From assembly GCF_946478885.1 (NCBI RefSeq), contig NZ_CAMLDX010000079.1:1-15762 (forward strand): a DNA stretch of 15,762 bases, read 5' to 3'. The notes under the pieces were generated by a model. The model was not told the DNA's origin. It did not search any database and saw nothing but the letters and a program-made list of their open reading frames with translations. Of the stretch, positions 14,920 through 15,762 are shown in pieces (the stretch's first letter is position 1; every line of letters begins with the position of its first letter). A program made the translations under genes and the position numbers. The stretch comes from an uncultured Bacillus sp. (GTDB lineage Bacteria; Bacillota; Bacilli; Bacillales_B; DSM-18226).

Positions 14920-15181
14920 TCGTCCAGCCCCCTTCCTTTAACAATTCACCCATATATATATGCACTAAATTCCCTTCCTTTTCTTTTTTTTATAGAAAAA
15001 CCGCTAACAGGTAAGCCTCAAATGGCGAATACAAATGGCTCAAGTCATAAAAACAGACGAAAGTTATGTTGCCAAAAGCTTAATCAGAAATACCTCATAA
15101 CCAATATTTTACGATTAATAAAAGAATCCATTTTGAAAAAGATTTTTATCAAGACCTAAATCAAAAAAAACCATAAAAAAT

Positions 15182-15225
15182 AAGGAGTGTAACATATTTG
15201 TCATGTAAAATATGTTACACTCCTT
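15182..15225. repeat. Perfect 18-bp inverted repeat with 8-nt loop
   Basis: Arms 15182-15199 and 15208-15225 are exact reverse complements; the core reads GGAGTGTAACATATTT. On the minus strand the hairpin is followed by ATTTTTTATGG, so it could terminate transcription from the zinc-ribbon gene 100 nt upstream. On the plus strand CTTTACTT follows, a poor U-run. A large operator or a mobile-element end are alternatives. Confidence 0.7.
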
Positions 15226-15329
15226 TACTTCCTGTTCAACAATCGCGCCTTTTAATTGAAGAGCGTCCCTCATATTTAGCACCAAATTCTATTTAATAGA
15301 AATCGGCACTTCGTTTATTCGCTATACAT

Positions 15330-15539
15330 TTAGCGTGACGCTTTTGGCGGTTGGCACACGTCACATTTACGTTGGTTATTATTTTTAAATTTCGTAAATG
15401 TTTTTTCAAAATTGCTACCACATGCACATTTAAATAGTAACTTTTGAGAAAAACCGTGGTATTCCGTCGTTAGCAACTTACTTTCCGAATTGTTCTCAAC
15501 AAATTCTTTAATTTTCTCGATTGACCATCGTTTATTCAT
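15330..15539 (-). CDS. Small four-cysteine zinc-ribbon protein, function unknown
   Basis: A 69-residue protein with an N-terminal helix NKRWSIEKIKEFVENNS, then a predicted zinc ribbon: Cys38 and Cys40 in FKCACGSNFEKTF, and Cys59 and Cys62 in RKCDVCQ. CxC plus CxxC would bind one zinc ion. Similar modules occur as N-terminal parts of phage or homing-type endonucleases and as small stand-alone proteins in Bacillus. I chose the ATG at 15539, 7 nt after GAGGTG, over a longer start. The tail after the last Cys (QPPKASR) is short and could reflect truncation of a longer protein, though I see no clear continuation. It has no close neighbour to indicate function. Confidence 0.6.
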   Translation of the reverse strand: MNKRWSIEKIKEFVENNSESKLLTTEYHGFSQKLLFKCACGSNFEKTFTKFKNNNQRKCDVCQPPKASR

Positions 15540-15762
15540 TCTCTTACACCTCATATTTCTTCATTACAGGAATGCTGCCAGTAGTTTATACGATCCTTCA
15601 CAATCATTAAATCATCATCTTAATACTTTACCACTCTACAAATGACTTAATCCGAAGGTTAGATTCCTATGTTTCGCTTGGACCTTGAATGTTCAATAAA
15701 GAGCGCAATATTCAGCAAATCTCTTTATAACTAGGAAATCTCGTAATTGTATGCTACACTGA

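Noticed and set aside
15022..15159. Plus-strand 45-residue ORF starting MANTNGSSHKNRRK
   Set aside because: The ribosome site is weak (AGG about 10 nt away), there is no recognised family, and the AT-rich composition can give such frames by chance.
14479..15159. Plus-strand ORFs opposite cotO
   Set aside because: Hydrophobic shadow frames of the acidic cotO coding strand, with no independent start signals.

Overview
The window looks like the chromosome of an endospore-forming Bacillaceae (Bacillus or a close genus). It is AT-rich, ribosome binding sites are strong, TTG starts are common, and the right third is packed with Bacillus-type sporulation genes (cotO, yjcA, a spoVAC-AD-AEb cluster, yjcZ, spoVIF). 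Nearly all genes lie on the minus strand. The exceptions are a small-protein cluster at 4.4-4.9 kb and a broken gene start at 9.8 kb.

Left region (1-4.94 kb): a sulfate/thiosulfate ABC importer operon (sbp-cysT-cysW-cysA, minus strand; the cysA 3' end is cut by the window edge) faces a plus-strand cluster of tiny genes. These are an FbpA-like basic protein, a YezD/DUF2292 protein and a small hydrophilic, possibly spore-associated protein. The ~440-nt divergent region holds one good sigma-A type promoter in each direction and a hairpin in each leader. The one in front of sbp ends in a U-run like an attenuator.

Middle (5.2-9.7 kb): a complete TAXI-type TRAP transporter (lipoprotein receptor, DUF1850 protein, fused DctQM permease). 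Strong hairpins lie in its 5' leader and between the receptor and DUF1850 genes. A LysE/RhtB-type exporter with its own terminator follows.

Insertion (about 9.8-10.4 kb): an IS200/IS605-type Y1 transposase gene without tnpB. A 13-codon gene start with a good RBS lies on one side and a short open frame on the other, which suggests the element broke a small host gene.

Right region (10.4-15.0 kb): sporulation block, transcribed leftward in the order cotO, yjcA, yhcN/ylaJ-like lipoprotein, spoVAC, spoVAD, spoVAEb, yjcZ, spoVIF. From memory, B. subtilis has cotO-yjcA-yjcZ-spoVIF together, so a short accessory spoVA operon (lipoprotein-AC-AD-AEb) appears to sit inside that neighbourhood. Very good sigma-K type promoters precede yjcZ and spoVIF. 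The final part (14.9-15.76 kb) is gene-poor, with a perfect 18-bp inverted repeat and a small four-cysteine zinc-ribbon protein.

No tRNA, rRNA, CRISPR array or phage module was seen. All function calls are read from the sequence and family memory; no database search was run.
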